The notes below the pieces were generated by a model, which was not told the DNA's origin, made no database searches, and saw only the letters and a program-made list of their open reading frames with translations. A DNA stretch of 64,000 nt, taken from positions 248,001 to 312,000 of the forward strand of contig JAFEAE010000015.1 in assembly GCA_018266575.1 (NCBI GenBank), in the 5' to 3' direction. The stretch is from Bacteroidota bacterium (lineage in GTDB: Bacteria > Bacteroidota > Bacteroidia > Chitinophagales > Chitinophagaceae). The position numbers and the translations under genes are program-made. Every line of letters begins with the position of its first letter. The first letter of the stretch is position 1. Shown here piece after piece: positions 36,503 through 44,970 of the stretch.

Positions 36503-36590
36503 GATGACAATTGCCAGATAACAGGCTGAAAAATTAAATGATCCTATTTTTTACCCTCTTATCTGACAACTGATATCTTGCTTTTTTATT
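36503..36590 (+). terminator. Terminator built from inverted heptads
   Basis: Left arm GATGACA, ATTGCCA, GATAACA (36503-36523) pairs with the right arm TCTTATC, TGACAAC, TGATATC (36557-36577), followed by TTGCTTTTTTATT on the plus strand. It ends the receptor gene, between convergent genes. Confidence 0.65.
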
Positions 36591-37189
36591 CATCTGAACA
36601 ATGTGGAAACGGTATAACAGACTTTATCGTTAACGCGGTAAAAAATTTCGTTGTTTATTTTTCGTAAACGTTTTCTGCTTCGGTGATCAAGCAGCCTTCC
36701 TTCACTATCGTAATACTGCGGCTGTGAAAAATAACTGAGCACATAATATTTCGGTTCAACAAATGGCAGGCGTAGCGTTTTTTTCCGCATGGACATATAT
36801 ACCAGGTAATTCTTTTTCTCATCCACATAATAATCTAAATTATCGATCCATTTGCAATGGACGGATTGCATATTACCGATAAGCAACTTCATTGACGAGA
36901 GATCTAAATGATATTTTTCAAGCGTATCATTTAACCTGGTTTCCTGTATTTCAAAATCATAAATATAGCGGATGCTGTCTGTTAACAATTCAAGGGAAAG
37001 ATGTTTGTATTTGTTATCTGTAAACAAGAGCGAAAATTTCTGTTTCCTGTATTGCGTTTTATAAGTTTGCTCAATACTGTCGAGTACAGGTTTATGTTTT
37101 GAATAATATTTTGTGATATTGACAGTAGTACACGACGATGCAATGCAAACGACGACGAACAATATGTAATATGGGTATCTATTTTTCAT
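36590..37189 (-). CDS. Hypothetical lipoprotein
   Basis: 199 residues with a lipoprotein signal (PYYILFVVVCIASSC, lipobox ASSC). The mature part is rich in Tyr, Lys and Arg, with no recognised domain. It overlaps the upstream gene by 11 bases and therefore probably works with that exported protein, which looks like a cysteine-peptidase fold. Confidence 0.6.
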   Translation of the reverse strand: MKNRYPYYILFVVVCIASSCTTVNITKYYSKHKPVLDSIEQTYKTQYRKQKFSLLFTDNKYKHLSLELLTDSIRYIYDFEIQETRLNDTLEKYHLDLSSMKLLIGNMQSVHCKWIDNLDYYVDEKKNYLVYMSMRKKTLRLPFVEPKYYVLSYFSQPQYYDSEGRLLDHRSRKRLRKINNEIFYRVNDKVCYTVSTLFR

Positions 37190-38099
37190 TCGCCTTTTTT
37201 ATGGTGCATTGTGAAATACCAAAAATGATTTTATTCAGGAAAGATGGCGTTAATTGCCGCATGGTGCGGAAGCCATAATCCCAATAGGTGATATTGATAA
37301 GGTCATCATCCACTTTTTGAATGTCGAGTAGTATCACGTAATGCGAAGGGATATTTGCTTTGATCCTGTCGTACTTTTTCCGGAGGATGGTATTGTTGAG
37401 ATACAAAACAGTGATACCTTGTTTCATGGAATTTACAAGGTATTCATACATGTCATGAATATACGGTCGCATCAAATCTGATCCGGCAGCATTTACCTTA
37501 TAATTAAATAAACGTTTTGCCATGCGGTTGAACTTGCCATAATTCACGGAAGCCCACAATTTGTTTTCATCTCCGGGATCATAATGTGTATTTAAAAAAT
37601 TCAGGTAACCTTTGAAATGATCTGCAAGGCAGAGGAACCACATTTGTTCAACGGGCCGGATATCTAATGCGCCTTTAAAATGGAGATTGCCGGCAACATC
37701 TTTGATCGGTTGAGAAGGCTGAAAAGAGACATTCCTGATTTTTGCTTTTCCGTATGTGTACAATTGCAACATCAGTTTTGTATAACCCAATGGATCATCG
37801 TGCATGAACAAATAGGAGAGTGCTGCGTAACCGCAGAAATTGGTGTTTGTACCTTCATACAACAAAAGCGGCTGGTGCACATTTTCCTTAAGGTTGTGAA
37901 GAAATAGTGCAGGCTTGATATGCGGCCAGTAGATGCTTGGTTGCAATTCGGATATTTTATCAACAAATGCAATAGCTTGTTCGCGGGTGGAAGTTTGTGT
38001 AGTGTCATTATCGTTTGCAGCAAATAAAACAAAGCTGCTGCATAAGCAAAGAAAGAGTTGAACAAATTCTTTACACCAATATGTTTGAGAAAACTTCAT
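37179..38099 (-). CDS. Exported protein with possible cysteine-peptidase (C39/papain-like) fold
   Basis: 306 residues with a signal peptide (VQLFLCLCSSFVLFAA). No named family recognised. The order and spacing of three motifs recall C39- or papain-like peptidases: Cys89 in NTNFCGYAALSYLF, His253 in IPSHYVILLDI and Asp274 in ITYWDYGFRT. The middle (100-240) is helical. Translationally coupled (11-base overlap) to a lipoprotein gene. The catalytic assignment is inference; inactive fold relatives also exist. Confidence 0.5.
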   Translation of the reverse strand: MKFSQTYWCKEFVQLFLCLCSSFVLFAANDNDTTQTSTREQAIAFVDKISELQPSIYWPHIKPALFLHNLKENVHQPLLLYEGTNTNFCGYAALSYLFMHDDPLGYTKLMLQLYTYGKAKIRNVSFQPSQPIKDVAGNLHFKGALDIRPVEQMWFLCLADHFKGYLNFLNTHYDPGDENKLWASVNYGKFNRMAKRLFNYKVNAAGSDLMRPYIHDMYEYLVNSMKQGITVLYLNNTILRKKYDRIKANIPSHYVILLDIQKVDDDLINITYWDYGFRTMRQLTPSFLNKIIFGISQCTIKKANEK

Positions 38100-38121
38100 C
38101 CAGGGGGTATGCTTTGAACCT

Positions 38122-38149
38122 GAAAATTAAGAATTAAACGATAAATAAT
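38122..38149. repeat. Heptad array (4 x 7 bp)
   Basis: GAAAATT, AAGAATT, AAACGAT, AAATAAT in 7-base phase, just upstream of the cysteine-peptidase-like gene. Confidence 0.5.
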
Positions 38150-38180
38150 TTTCGATTATGCCTTATCGTTATACTCGGTA

Positions 38181-38207
38181 TAAATAAAAAACCCAGCTAT
38201 GGGTTTT
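38181..38207 (-). terminator. Rho-independent terminator
   Basis: Minus strand: AAAACCCA, 4-base loop, TGGGTTTT, then TTATTTATA. A strong stem with a six-T run. It lies 40 bases after the stop of the small frame at 38247 and so closes the unit that begins with the tiny lipoprotein frame. Confidence 0.7.
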
Positions 38208-38246
38208 GATCTTTACGGCTGGGTATATATGTTCCAATCAATAAAT

Positions 38247-38396
38247 TTATTTCCCTGTTTTTGTGCCAACTTGGCTTAGTATTACATTGAAAGATTGAAC
38301 TCCGCGATGTTCAGTGATCTTCCCTGCATCATAAACGTAAATAAATCGGCATCTTTTACTCAGAAAGATTTTCCTGTTGGTTTCATCCCCATTCAT
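38247..38396 (-). pseudogene. Short open frame continuing the tiny lipoprotein frame
   Basis: 49 codons (MNGDETNRKIFLSKRCRF… ending SQVGTKTGK) in the same reading frame as the 26-codon lipoprotein at 38427-38507, separated from it by two in-frame TAA codons. It could be the decayed 3' part of a longer lipoprotein gene or just a chance open frame; no family recognised. Confidence 0.25.
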
Positions 38397-38426
38397 GCTG
38401 CTTTAAATGTGCCAGACTAAAGTTGT

Positions 38427-38507
38427 TTATTGAACCGGAAGAACTGATGTGCCGCCACAGGATGCAATAACCACAGCTATCGGAAGAAATGCAAGCAATT
38501 GTTTCAT
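38427..38507 (-). CDS. Tiny lipoprotein (26 aa)
   Basis: Codes for a complete lipoprotein signal peptide, KQLLAFLPIAVVIASCGG, with lipobox IASC (Cys17), and only nine residues after the Cys before a TAA. The AT-rich leader before the ATG (CTTCTGTTATGAAA) is typical of Bacteroidota genes. A rho-independent terminator lies downstream on the same strand. It may be a genuine mini-lipoprotein or the remnant of a longer gene. The rest of 38508-38791 shows nothing else. Confidence 0.45.
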   Translation of the reverse strand: MKQLLAFLPIAVVIASCGGTSVLPVQ

Positions 38508-38791
38508 AACAGAAGTTTTAAGTTTTGAAATAGATAAAGGTTAACGAATTTATTTTACATGAAAATAAACTTGAGGAACCTGGAATTTTCTGTTATTGAG
38601 CTTCTGTGTTTGAGAGGTAAACTATTAGAGCTACTGAAATACAGAAATCTGAATTCGTAAAAATTTGAATAAAATGATTATCAGAAATTAAATAATCATC
38701 AGAAATACTGCCAACGTAAGATCAATGCACATTGTGTATTTAGCAGATATTTCATCTTATCTTTCCAACATATTTTTCTAAATATAAACTT

Positions 38792-39172
38792 ATGCAGATT
38801 AAAAATGCCTACCCATACAAAGATGATAAGATGAACCTGCCTGTTGCTGATGTTGAGGAAGCTATTCCGTTTTATCAAAATTTTTTAGGATTCACTTTGG
38901 TATCCCGGAATAATGATCCGGTTCCTTCTGCAATTTTAGAGAAAAGTGGTATACAGATTGGCCTGGCAGAAAATGGCAGCGACCCTTCGCAGGAAGGTTG
39001 TTTTTTTGAAGTAGATAATGTAGAGGAAGCTTTTACTGAATTTAAATCTCAGGGCTTGAAAAAAGAAATTTCTGATTTTGATATTCAGAAATATGGAGAC
39101 ACTTCATGGAGAGTTTTCTTTATAGTTGCACCGGATGGGCTTTGTTATTGCTTTGGAGAAAAACAACAATAA
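38792..39172 (+). CDS. VOC-superfamily (glyoxalase-like) protein
   Basis: 126 residues with the paired beta-alpha-beta-beta-beta pattern of VOC proteins: MNLPVADVEEAIPFYQNFLGF and GCFFEVDNVEEAFTEFKSQG, then IVAPDGLCYCFGE at the C-terminus. The family includes glyoxalase I, dioxygenases and antibiotic-binding proteins; only one or two usual metal ligands (the C-terminal Glu) are apparent, so activity is uncertain. Single gene. Confidence 0.8.
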   Translation: MQIKNAYPYKDDKMNLPVADVEEAIPFYQNFLGFTLVSRNNDPVPSAILEKSGIQIGLAENGSDPSQEGCFFEVDNVEEAFTEFKSQGLKKEISDFDIQKYGDTSWRVFFIVAPDGLCYCFGEKQQ

Positions 39173-39218
39173 ATTCTCTATCTTATTTTTCGTTTACGTG
39201 TGGCCGTTATAGATAAAA

Positions 39219-40562
39219 TTAATTTACTGTCCAGTTACGGATTTGTAGTACCGGCTGAATATAATATGAATTATTAAAATCTGTATAGATCAATCCAATC
39301 CCTCTCGCATAATAATATGTATACGTTTCCTGTGTTGGCCCGGGATTATAACCAACAGCTGCAATTTCAGGGTTCATCACAATCTCATAGACATTGGTGA
39401 ATGCCTGCCCATTATATACTATCGTTGCATTGGCATTTATGCAGTGAAAATGGTATTGAAGAAGAATTTGTTGTCCGAATGTTGCAGTACCAATGAATTG
39501 TTTGGAATACCAATAATCACCTGTTTTAAGATTTTCCTTTAAAAAATTAATCTCATCATACACTTCAGGATCGAATTTGACAGCCTTGGTGTATTTGTCA
39601 ATCGGGGCATACTCATAATAATTTGTATCAACCTTTCGGTAGTAATAGCTGTCCACAATGCTTGCTCCCGGAGTTTCCTGCATAAGCTTATATGATATTC
39701 CATTTTGAAATACGGGTCCGGGAATGATAGTTCGATGTACGGTATCGCCTGTATTCACAAGGTCATCATAGTTCCAGGAGCTATTATCTGTCAATGGAAA
39801 ATGATCCAGGTTATTTGAAGTTGTAACAGGTAGGTAGACAGTGTTTGAAAATGTACATTGAGATTGCGATCCTGCAACAGTGAAGACATCCACACCGGCA
39901 TTGACTGGCTTTCCATGAGCATATAATATTACTTTCTGCAACCCAACATCAGTGATTATACCAGCACCTGAGAAATTATATCCGTTAACTGTGGTTGTTG
40001 AAATGTTGTAGGTACCCGCGAATTTTACATTCAAAGTAATGGTTAGGGATGATGAAGAATCCAGAATAACACCTTGCACATAACTTCCGGAAATGCTATC
40101 ATTTTCGCATGCATCCGGAGAGCCAAAAAACGAGAATATTGCCGGATGAAGTGTATCCATTACTTTCACTGCAGCGGTGCAGAATGATGCATTATAATGC
40201 ACTATAAATATTTGACTGCCTGCTGCAGCCGGTGTTCCGGAACCGGCAAGTTTTACAGAAGTTGTTCCTTTGCTGTTAAAGTATCCTGAAGATTTAAATG
40301 AAAAGCCATCAACGGTATCGGTATAAATATCATACTTGCCCGTTTGGGTTACGTTAACCTGTACCTGTAGAAAGTTGCTGTCGTTGATTTTTTTATTAAT
40401 ATTATAAGTTCCGCCAACTGAATCGACAGAGCAATTATTTGCCGCATCAGAAACGAGGGCGCCATCAGAATAAAGGTTATTTTCGAGACTGTGTTCTTTT
40501 AAGCATGAGCTAAACAAAAATATACCTGAAAATAAAGCAAGCAGAATAAGTATCGTTTTCAT
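39219..40562 (-). CDS. Lipoprotein with two Ig-like repeat modules
   Basis: 447 residues from ATG 40562, which starts the lipoprotein signal (ILILLALFSGIFLFSSC). Two homologous ~95-residue modules follow, each starting with Cys (CSVDSVGGTYN… and CENDSISGSYV…), with YDIYTDTVDGFSFKSSGYF matching YNISTTTVNGYNFSGAG. The C-terminal ~180 residues form a different beta-rich domain (ends YYIQPVLQIRNWTVN). A longer frame reaches 40688, but those 42 residues precede the signal peptide and are unlikely to be translated. Surface protein, function unknown. Confidence 0.72.
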   Translation of the reverse strand: MKTILILLALFSGIFLFSSCLKEHSLENNLYSDGALVSDAANNCSVDSVGGTYNINKKINDSNFLQVQVNVTQTGKYDIYTDTVDGFSFKSSGYFNSKGTTSVKLAGSGTPAAAGSQIFIVHYNASFCTAAVKVMDTLHPAIFSFFGSPDACENDSISGSYVQGVILDSSSSLTITLNVKFAGTYNISTTTVNGYNFSGAGIITDVGLQKVILYAHGKPVNAGVDVFTVAGSQSQCTFSNTVYLPVTTSNNLDHFPLTDNSSWNYDDLVNTGDTVHRTIIPGPVFQNGISYKLMQETPGASIVDSYYYRKVDTNYYEYAPIDKYTKAVKFDPEVYDEINFLKENLKTGDYWYSKQFIGTATFGQQILLQYHFHCINANATIVYNGQAFTNVYEIVMNPEIAAVGYNPGPTQETYTYYYARGIGLIYTDFNNSYYIQPVLQIRNWTVN

Positions 40563-40733
40563 TGTGAAATAAAGATAACCCTTTATCTTTTTGTTTGAAA
40601 CATTACTGATTCGTTTTTTGATTTTTAGAACCCGTTGAACTGCATTAAAACTTTGTAATGAAAGTTTCTCAGTCTGCTTACCAAACATTTTTTGCCTCTA
40701 AAAAACTAATTGTAAATTGGAAACATTAAAATA

Positions 40734-41369
40734 ATGTATATGCCTGCAAAAGTAAACTGGCCTGAGGTAATCAAACCTCTTCTGAAAAAATACAAGGCTA
40801 AACAACATCCACTTGAATATAAAAATATTTACCAGTTGGTAGTGATGGTTGTGCTTTCCGCACAGGATTCTGATAAAAATATCAATAAGGTTGCCATTGA
40901 GCTTTTCAAAAATTTTCCGGATATGAAAGCATTGTCGAATGCAACACCGGATATATTAGCGAAATATATCAGTGGTGTACGCAATTTCGGTAACAAAGCA
41001 AAATGGCTTACTGAAATTGCGCAGACTGTAAAAACAGATGCAAATATTCCGCAAACATTGGAGGAATTAACAGCACTCCCCGGTATTGGAAGAAAATCTG
41101 CGAATGTTATTTTGCGTGAATCCGGGAAAGAACCGGAAGGAGTGATTGTCGATCTGCATGTAGTGCGTGTTGCACCGCGATTGGGAATTGCTACCGGAGC
41201 TGACCCTAAAAAAATTGAAAAGCAAATAATGGATATACTTCCGCAGAAAGAATGGGATGCAGGAATGGCGATGTCATTTTTAGGAAGAGAGATTTGCCGC
41301 CCGACAAATCCGAAATGCGATGTTTGTGTGATGAATACGGTTTGCGAATATTATAATGCGGGAAAATGA
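40734..41369 (+). CDS. nth: Endonuclease III
   Basis: Base-excision-repair DNA glycosylase/AP lyase for oxidised pyrimidines. Helix-hairpin-helix LPGIGRKSANVIL with catalytic Lys121, catalytic Asp140 (VDLHVVRV) and the 4Fe-4S cluster cysteines 188, 195, 198 and 204 (C-x6-C-x2-C-x5-C). 211 residues is normal. The Leu after Asp140 replaces the usual Thr. Alternative start at the second Met (codon 3). Divergent from the repeat-module lipoprotein. Confidence 0.95.
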   Translation: MYMPAKVNWPEVIKPLLKKYKAKQHPLEYKNIYQLVVMVVLSAQDSDKNINKVAIELFKNFPDMKALSNATPDILAKYISGVRNFGNKAKWLTEIAQTVKTDANIPQTLEELTALPGIGRKSANVILRESGKEPEGVIVDLHVVRVAPRLGIATGADPKKIEKQIMDILPQKEWDAGMAMSFLGREICRPTNPKCDVCVMNTVCEYYNAGK

Positions 41370-41380
41370 TCTTTTAAGTG

Positions 41381-41448
41381 TAAGCTATGAGTTATGAAGT
41401 ATGAGTTCTGATAAACGAATTACTTTATAACTCATGGCTCATACTTAA
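41381..41448. repeat. Inverted heptad arrays
   Basis: Left arm TAAGCTA, TGAGTTA, TGAAGTA, TGAGTTC (41381-41408); right arm TACTTTA, TAACTCA, TGGCTCA, TACTTAA (41421-41448), approximately its reverse complement. It begins 11 bases after the nth stop, so it may act as that gene's terminator. Confidence 0.65.
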
Positions 41449-41481
41449 ATAAAAAACGTTCATCGGCTATGGATGAACGTT
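41446..41481 (-). terminator. Terminator of the tRNA gene
   Basis: Minus strand: AACGTTCATC, 7-base loop, GATGAACGTT, then four further T and ATTTAAG. Perfect 10-bp stem, directly after the tRNA 3' end. Confidence 0.75.
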
Positions 41482-41483
41482 AG

Positions 41484-41556
41484 AGCGGCAAAAGAGGCTC
41501 GAACTCTCGACCCTCAGCTTGGGAAGCTGATGCTCTACCAACTGAGCTACTGCCGC
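41484..41556 (-). tRNA. tRNA-Gly (anticodon CCC)
   Basis: 73 bases folding into a full cloverleaf: acceptor GCGGCAG/TTGCCGC (one G-T pair), D arm GCTC…GAGC, anticodon stem TCAGC/GCTGA around loop TTCCCAA (anticodon CCC), T arm GAGAG-TTCGAGC-CTCTT, discriminator U73 as usual for glycine tRNA. The CCA end is not encoded. Own terminator downstream. Confidence 0.95.
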
Positions 41557-41626
41557 ATGAATTTCTTCGGCAGAAAGATAAGAAAAATTGTGAAATAATA
41601 TTTTTTATAACAACTGAATTCCCTGG

Positions 41627-42142
41627 TTAATTAACGGAAGCTGCTTTTATCCGGTTATTCAGCCAACTGTTTTTTACGGGAATTATCCAATTCGTCTCCA
41701 GTTCTTGTTTTGTTTGAACAGTATTGTTGAAATACAAAGTATCCCGGGTTATAAAGTTATTTTCAACAGCATAATTCAACTGGCCCAGTGGCAGCAATTG
41801 TATTTTTTCCTTGATCACAAACGCAAGTAACTGCCTGTCGAATAGATTCACGGAAAATTGCTGTTCTATTTGTTTGATGAAATGTACAGAGCTGTCAGTG
41901 CTGCATCCGCTTACGCCGGTTGCAGTTTCATCTGCCATCAAAACAATAAACTGGCCGAAAAATAAATTGCCATAACCTTTTACCTGTACACCGTGTGATT
42001 TCCAGTTTGCAGTAAAAGCATCTATCATTTCTTCAATATGCAATGCTTCGCTGATCGTAAAAAGCCTGTTACTTTGGTATATCCACACACGGGAATTATT
42101 TGCAAAATCAGCCGGAAGTAATTCTTTATAAGAGAAATTCAT
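41627..42142 (-). CDS. Conserved Bacteroidota protein (often mislabelled ABC transporter ATPase)
   Basis: 171 residues matching a conserved Bacteroidota family marked by VWIYQSNRLFT near the start and GVSGCSTDSSVHFIK in the middle. Public annotation often calls it 'ABC transporter ATPase', but no Walker A, signature or Walker B motif is present. The conserved Cys in SGCSTDSS may be functional; role unknown. It is just upstream of the tRNA gene on the same strand. Confidence 0.7.
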   Translation of the reverse strand: MNFSYKELLPADFANNSRVWIYQSNRLFTISEALHIEEMIDAFTANWKSHGVQVKGYGNLFFGQFIVLMADETATGVSGCSTDSSVHFIKQIEQQFSVNLFDRQLLAFVIKEKIQLLPLGQLNYAVENNFITRDTLYFNNTVQTKQELETNWIIPVKNSWLNNRIKAASVN

Positions 42143-42189
42143 GTTGCAAAATTAATCAAATTCTTTTCATACAGAATCAGTAGTATTTT

Positions 42190-42362
42190 TCTCGCAAAGG
42201 TGCGAAGACGCAACGAAGCATGATGATGAAATAATAAACGATATATGATGGTATAAACTTTGGCTCTCTTTGAATATTTAGATAAAACTCATATTAGCAA
42301 CCCCCAACTTTTAAAAATGTATCTTAGAGCTAAGACATTTTAATACTTTGCGCCGTTGCGAG
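42190..42362. repeat. Octads of CGCAAAG type in inverted orientation
   Basis: Left end CGCAAAGG, TGCGAAGA, CGCAACGA (42192-42215); right end ACTTTGCG, CCGTTGCG (42345-42360), inverted relative to the left. About 130 bases of unremarkable sequence lie between. CGCAAAG-type octads occur in spacers of many bacteria. Confidence 0.6.
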
Positions 42363-42366
42363 TAAC

Positions 42367-43143
42367 TTACATCGACGCTGCTATCAACTCCGCAATGTCC
42401 ATCACTTTTACAGAATCTTCTTTCTCTGCATGTTTTACACCATCTGTCATCATTGTATTGCAAAACGGGCAGGCTGCTGCAATAATGTTGGCGCCTGTCC
42501 CCAATGCTTCTTCGCTTCGTTCAAAATTTATCCTCGTTGCTCCTTTTTCTTCTTCTTTGAACATCTGCGCACCACCTGCTCCGCAACATAATCCCTTGCT
42601 TCTGCAACGCTTCATTTCTATTAATTCTGCGTCCAGTATCTCCAATACTTTTCGCGGGGCTTCATAAATATTATTCGCCCTTCCGAGATAACAGCTGTCA
42701 TGATACGTAATGCGTTTTCCTTTGAAGCTTCCGCCTTCTTTCAATTTTATTTTTCCTTCATCAATTAATTGCTGCAGAAAAACCGTGTGATGGATCACTT
42801 CATAATTGCCACCGAGTTCGGGATATTCATTCTTCAATATATTAAAACAATGCGGGCAGGCAGTTACAATTTTCTTTATACCGTAATTATTCAATACCTG
42901 TATGTTCTGATATGCCATCATCTGGAACATAAATTCATTCCCAGAACGGCGGGCCGGATCACCAGTGCACATTTCTTCTTTTCCAAGAATAGCATAGGAA
43001 ATATTTATTTTATTCAGAATGGTTGCAAATGCTTTGGTGATCTTTTGCGCACGCTGGTCAAAACTTCCTGCGCAACCAACCCAGAACAACACTTCAGGGG
43101 TTTCGCCTTTTGCCAAACATTCAGCTATGGTAGGAACTGTCAT
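42367..43143 (-). CDS. CCG-domain (Fe-S)-binding protein, HdrB/LutA-like
   Basis: 258 residues with two cysteine-rich CCG-type motifs. The second is canonical: Cys151, Cys186-Cys187-Gly, Cys225-x2-Cys228. The first is altered: Cys24, Cys59-Thr-Gly, Cys96-x2-Cys99 (CTG instead of CCG). Such domains bind an unusual 4Fe-4S cluster in heterodisulfide reductase B, GlpC and LutA. The usual ferredoxin-type partner subunit is not adjacent here. Divergent from a Crp/Fnr regulator 132 bases away; redox regulation by it is possible. Confidence 0.85.
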   Translation of the reverse strand: MTVPTIAECLAKGETPEVLFWVGCAGSFDQRAQKITKAFATILNKINISYAILGKEEMCTGDPARRSGNEFMFQMMAYQNIQVLNNYGIKKIVTACPHCFNILKNEYPELGGNYEVIHHTVFLQQLIDEGKIKLKEGGSFKGKRITYHDSCYLGRANNIYEAPRKVLEILDAELIEMKRCRSKGLCCGAGGAQMFKEEEKGATRINFERSEEALGTGANIIAAACPFCNTMMTDGVKHAEKEDSVKVMDIAELIAASM

Positions 43144-43156
43144 AACAAAATATTTT

Positions 43157-43191
43157 AAAATGAAAAATTAGGAATTAATAATTAAATGTGG
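43157..43191. repeat. Heptad array (5 x 7 bp)
   Basis: AAAATGA, AAAATTA, GGAATTA, ATAATTA, AATGTGG in phase within the leader of the CCG-domain gene. Confidence 0.55.
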
Positions 43192-43275
43192 AGAAATAGT
43201 TATCAGTTGCCGGTGCATGGCAACCGGTGACCTGAAACTCTTTTTCGTAACTTTATTTTTAAACCTGAACGTGTT

Positions 43276-43977
43276 ATGCCTGATGACGATCAATTGTTAT
43301 TGATAAGAAATTATGATCTGTGGTGCCATTTATCAGACGACGAATATGATGAACTGAATATAGAGCACCGCTTTATTGAAGTGCCCAAGGGCGAATACAT
43401 TTATTTTGAAGCATATAATCACAACCGGCTTTATTTTGTAAAAGACGGATATATCAAGATCGGTTATATTGATGATGAAGGAAATGAAAAAATAAAAGAG
43501 ATCATCCGAAAAGGGGAAATATTCGGGCAGTTTTCACTCGAAAAAAATAATCTCCACGGTGAATTTGCACAGGCATATAAAAACAAAGTGAGCCTTTGCG
43601 CTTTCACTATCGAAGATTTTGAAAAGCTGCTAAAAAAGCGTCCCGACCTTGCATTAAGATACAGCAAACAGGTTGGCGCCAAGTTGCGCAATATAGAAAA
43701 CCGTCTGATCAATCTACTAAATAAAGATGTAAAGACCCGTTTGCTGAATTTCTTATGGCAATTGGTTGAGCAGGATATGGGCGAAACTACCCCGCAAGGT
43801 TTTTGCATACCAAACTATCTTACACATGAAGACATTGCCAACCTCATCGGTTCGAGCAGGCAGACTGTTACCACTATGATCAATGAACTGGAAGAAGAAC
43901 AAGTGCTTTCATACAATCGCCAGCAAATTTGCTTTTTAGATGTTAAAAAATTACAAAAGCGAATGAATGTCGCGTAA
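43276..43977 (+). CDS. Crp/Fnr-family transcriptional regulator
   Basis: 233 residues: N-terminal cyclic-nucleotide-binding-like beta-roll (RFIEVPKGEYIYFEA, GEIFGQFSLE) and C-terminal Crp-type winged helix (THEDIANLIGSSRQTVTTMINEL). It lacks the Fnr cysteine set, so it is not an Fe-S oxygen sensor. The next four genes run in the same direction with small gaps and are plausible targets, as is the divergent Fe-S gene. Confidence 0.9.
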   Translation: MPDDDQLLLIRNYDLWCHLSDDEYDELNIEHRFIEVPKGEYIYFEAYNHNRLYFVKDGYIKIGYIDDEGNEKIKEIIRKGEIFGQFSLEKNNLHGEFAQAYKNKVSLCAFTIEDFEKLLKKRPDLALRYSKQVGAKLRNIENRLINLLNKDVKTRLLNFLWQLVEQDMGETTPQGFCIPNYLTHEDIANLIGSSRQTVTTMINELEEEQVLSYNRQQICFLDVKKLQKRMNVA

Positions 43978-44029
43978 ACGACACCTGCCGGCGGAAGCTG
44001 TTTTTATTTTTGAATTATAAAATTCAGAT

Positions 44030-44491
44030 ATGAAAAAGTTGTTTCTAAGTATTCTTGTAATTAGTTCCCTTGCATCATTTGCGCAGGATGCGCCTGCTGT
44101 GCGTAAAAAGAATTTCAATCTTTCAGACGGAATTGGTATTAAAGGGTATGATCCCGTTGCTTACTTCACACAAAATAAGGCGGTAAAAGGCAGCAAAGAA
44201 ATGGCTGTTGCATTTGAAGGTGTAACCTATTATTTTTCTTCTGCCGCTAATAAAGAAGAATTTAAAAAGAACCCTGCAAAATATGAACCTCAGTATGGCG
44301 GATGGTGTGCTTATGCAATGGGAAAGAATGGAACGAAAGTAGAAGTTGACCCGGAAACATTTAAGCTTATCGATGGAAAGCTATTCCTGTTTTATAACCA
44401 GTTTTTTAATAACACGTTGAAAAGCTGGAATAAAGATGAAGCCAATTTGCATAAGAGCGCAGATGCCAACTGGCAGAAATTATACCATTAA
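44030..44491 (+). CDS. Exported YHS-domain protein
   Basis: 153 residues with a signal peptide (LFLSILVISSLASFAQ). The YHS domain follows: GIGIKGYDPVAYFTQNKAVK, VTYYFSSAANKEEFKKNPAKYEPQYGGWCAYAM. YHS domains are linked to metal binding in several protein groups. First gene after the Crp regulator, 26 bases before a DoxX-like gene, so probably part of a stress or redox operon. Confidence 0.85.
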   Translation: MKKLFLSILVISSLASFAQDAPAVRKKNFNLSDGIGIKGYDPVAYFTQNKAVKGSKEMAVAFEGVTYYFSSAANKEEFKKNPAKYEPQYGGWCAYAMGKNGTKVEVDPETFKLIDGKLFLFYNQFFNNTLKSWNKDEANLHKSADANWQKLYH

Positions 44492-44516
44492 CCTATCAAC
44501 CTGTAAAACCATCAAT

Positions 44517-44915
44517 ATGAACAAGCCGAAAATAATTTTCCTTTGGATACTTCGGTTACTCGCTGCCGTTATAATGTTGCAGACATTGTATTTTAAATTT
44601 ACGGCACATCCCCAATCGGTACATCTGTTCACCATTCTTGGTATGGAACCCTGGGGAAGGATCGGTACCGGCGTTTTGGAATTAATTGCATCCATACTGA
44701 TCTTGTATCCACGCACAACAGGTTATGGTGCCGTTCTCGGATTGGGTTTGATGGCCGGAGCTATTTTCTTTCACCTGACCAAACTGGGTATTGTGTTTGA
44801 TGGGGATGCCGTGTTATTTACCTATGCAGTAATTGTATTTGTTTGTTGTGCGTTACTTGCATTGTTTTATAAGAAAGAACTATTGAAACTGATACCGTTC
44901 GTCAAGAATAGTTAA
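44517..44915 (+). CDS. DoxX-like four-TM membrane protein
   Basis: 132 residues, four TM helices. The pattern RLLAAVIMLQTLYFKFTAHP, then GTGVLELIASILILYPRTTGYGAVLG, matches DoxX/DoxD-related proteins. ATG 44517 is chosen because it opens the first TM helix; an upstream in-frame start at 44436 would lie within the YHS gene. In the YHS-DoxX-YceI group it may act in membrane redox or stress defence. Confidence 0.8.
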   Translation: MNKPKIIFLWILRLLAAVIMLQTLYFKFTAHPQSVHLFTILGMEPWGRIGTGVLELIASILILYPRTTGYGAVLGLGLMAGAIFFHLTKLGIVFDGDAVLFTYAVIVFVCCALLALFYKKELLKLIPFVKNS

Positions 44916-44970
44916 GTGAATTAACAGAAGCTGGAGATATTTTTGTTTCTTGCATAATAAAGAAACCGAC

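Noticed and set aside
40563..40688. N-terminal extension of the repeat-module lipoprotein
   Set aside because: The 42 extra residues would precede a normal lipoprotein signal peptide and reach almost to the divergent nth start.
41627..42142. ABC transporter ATPase assignment for the 171-residue protein
   Set aside because: No Walker A, signature or Walker B motif; the label comes from inherited annotation of this family.
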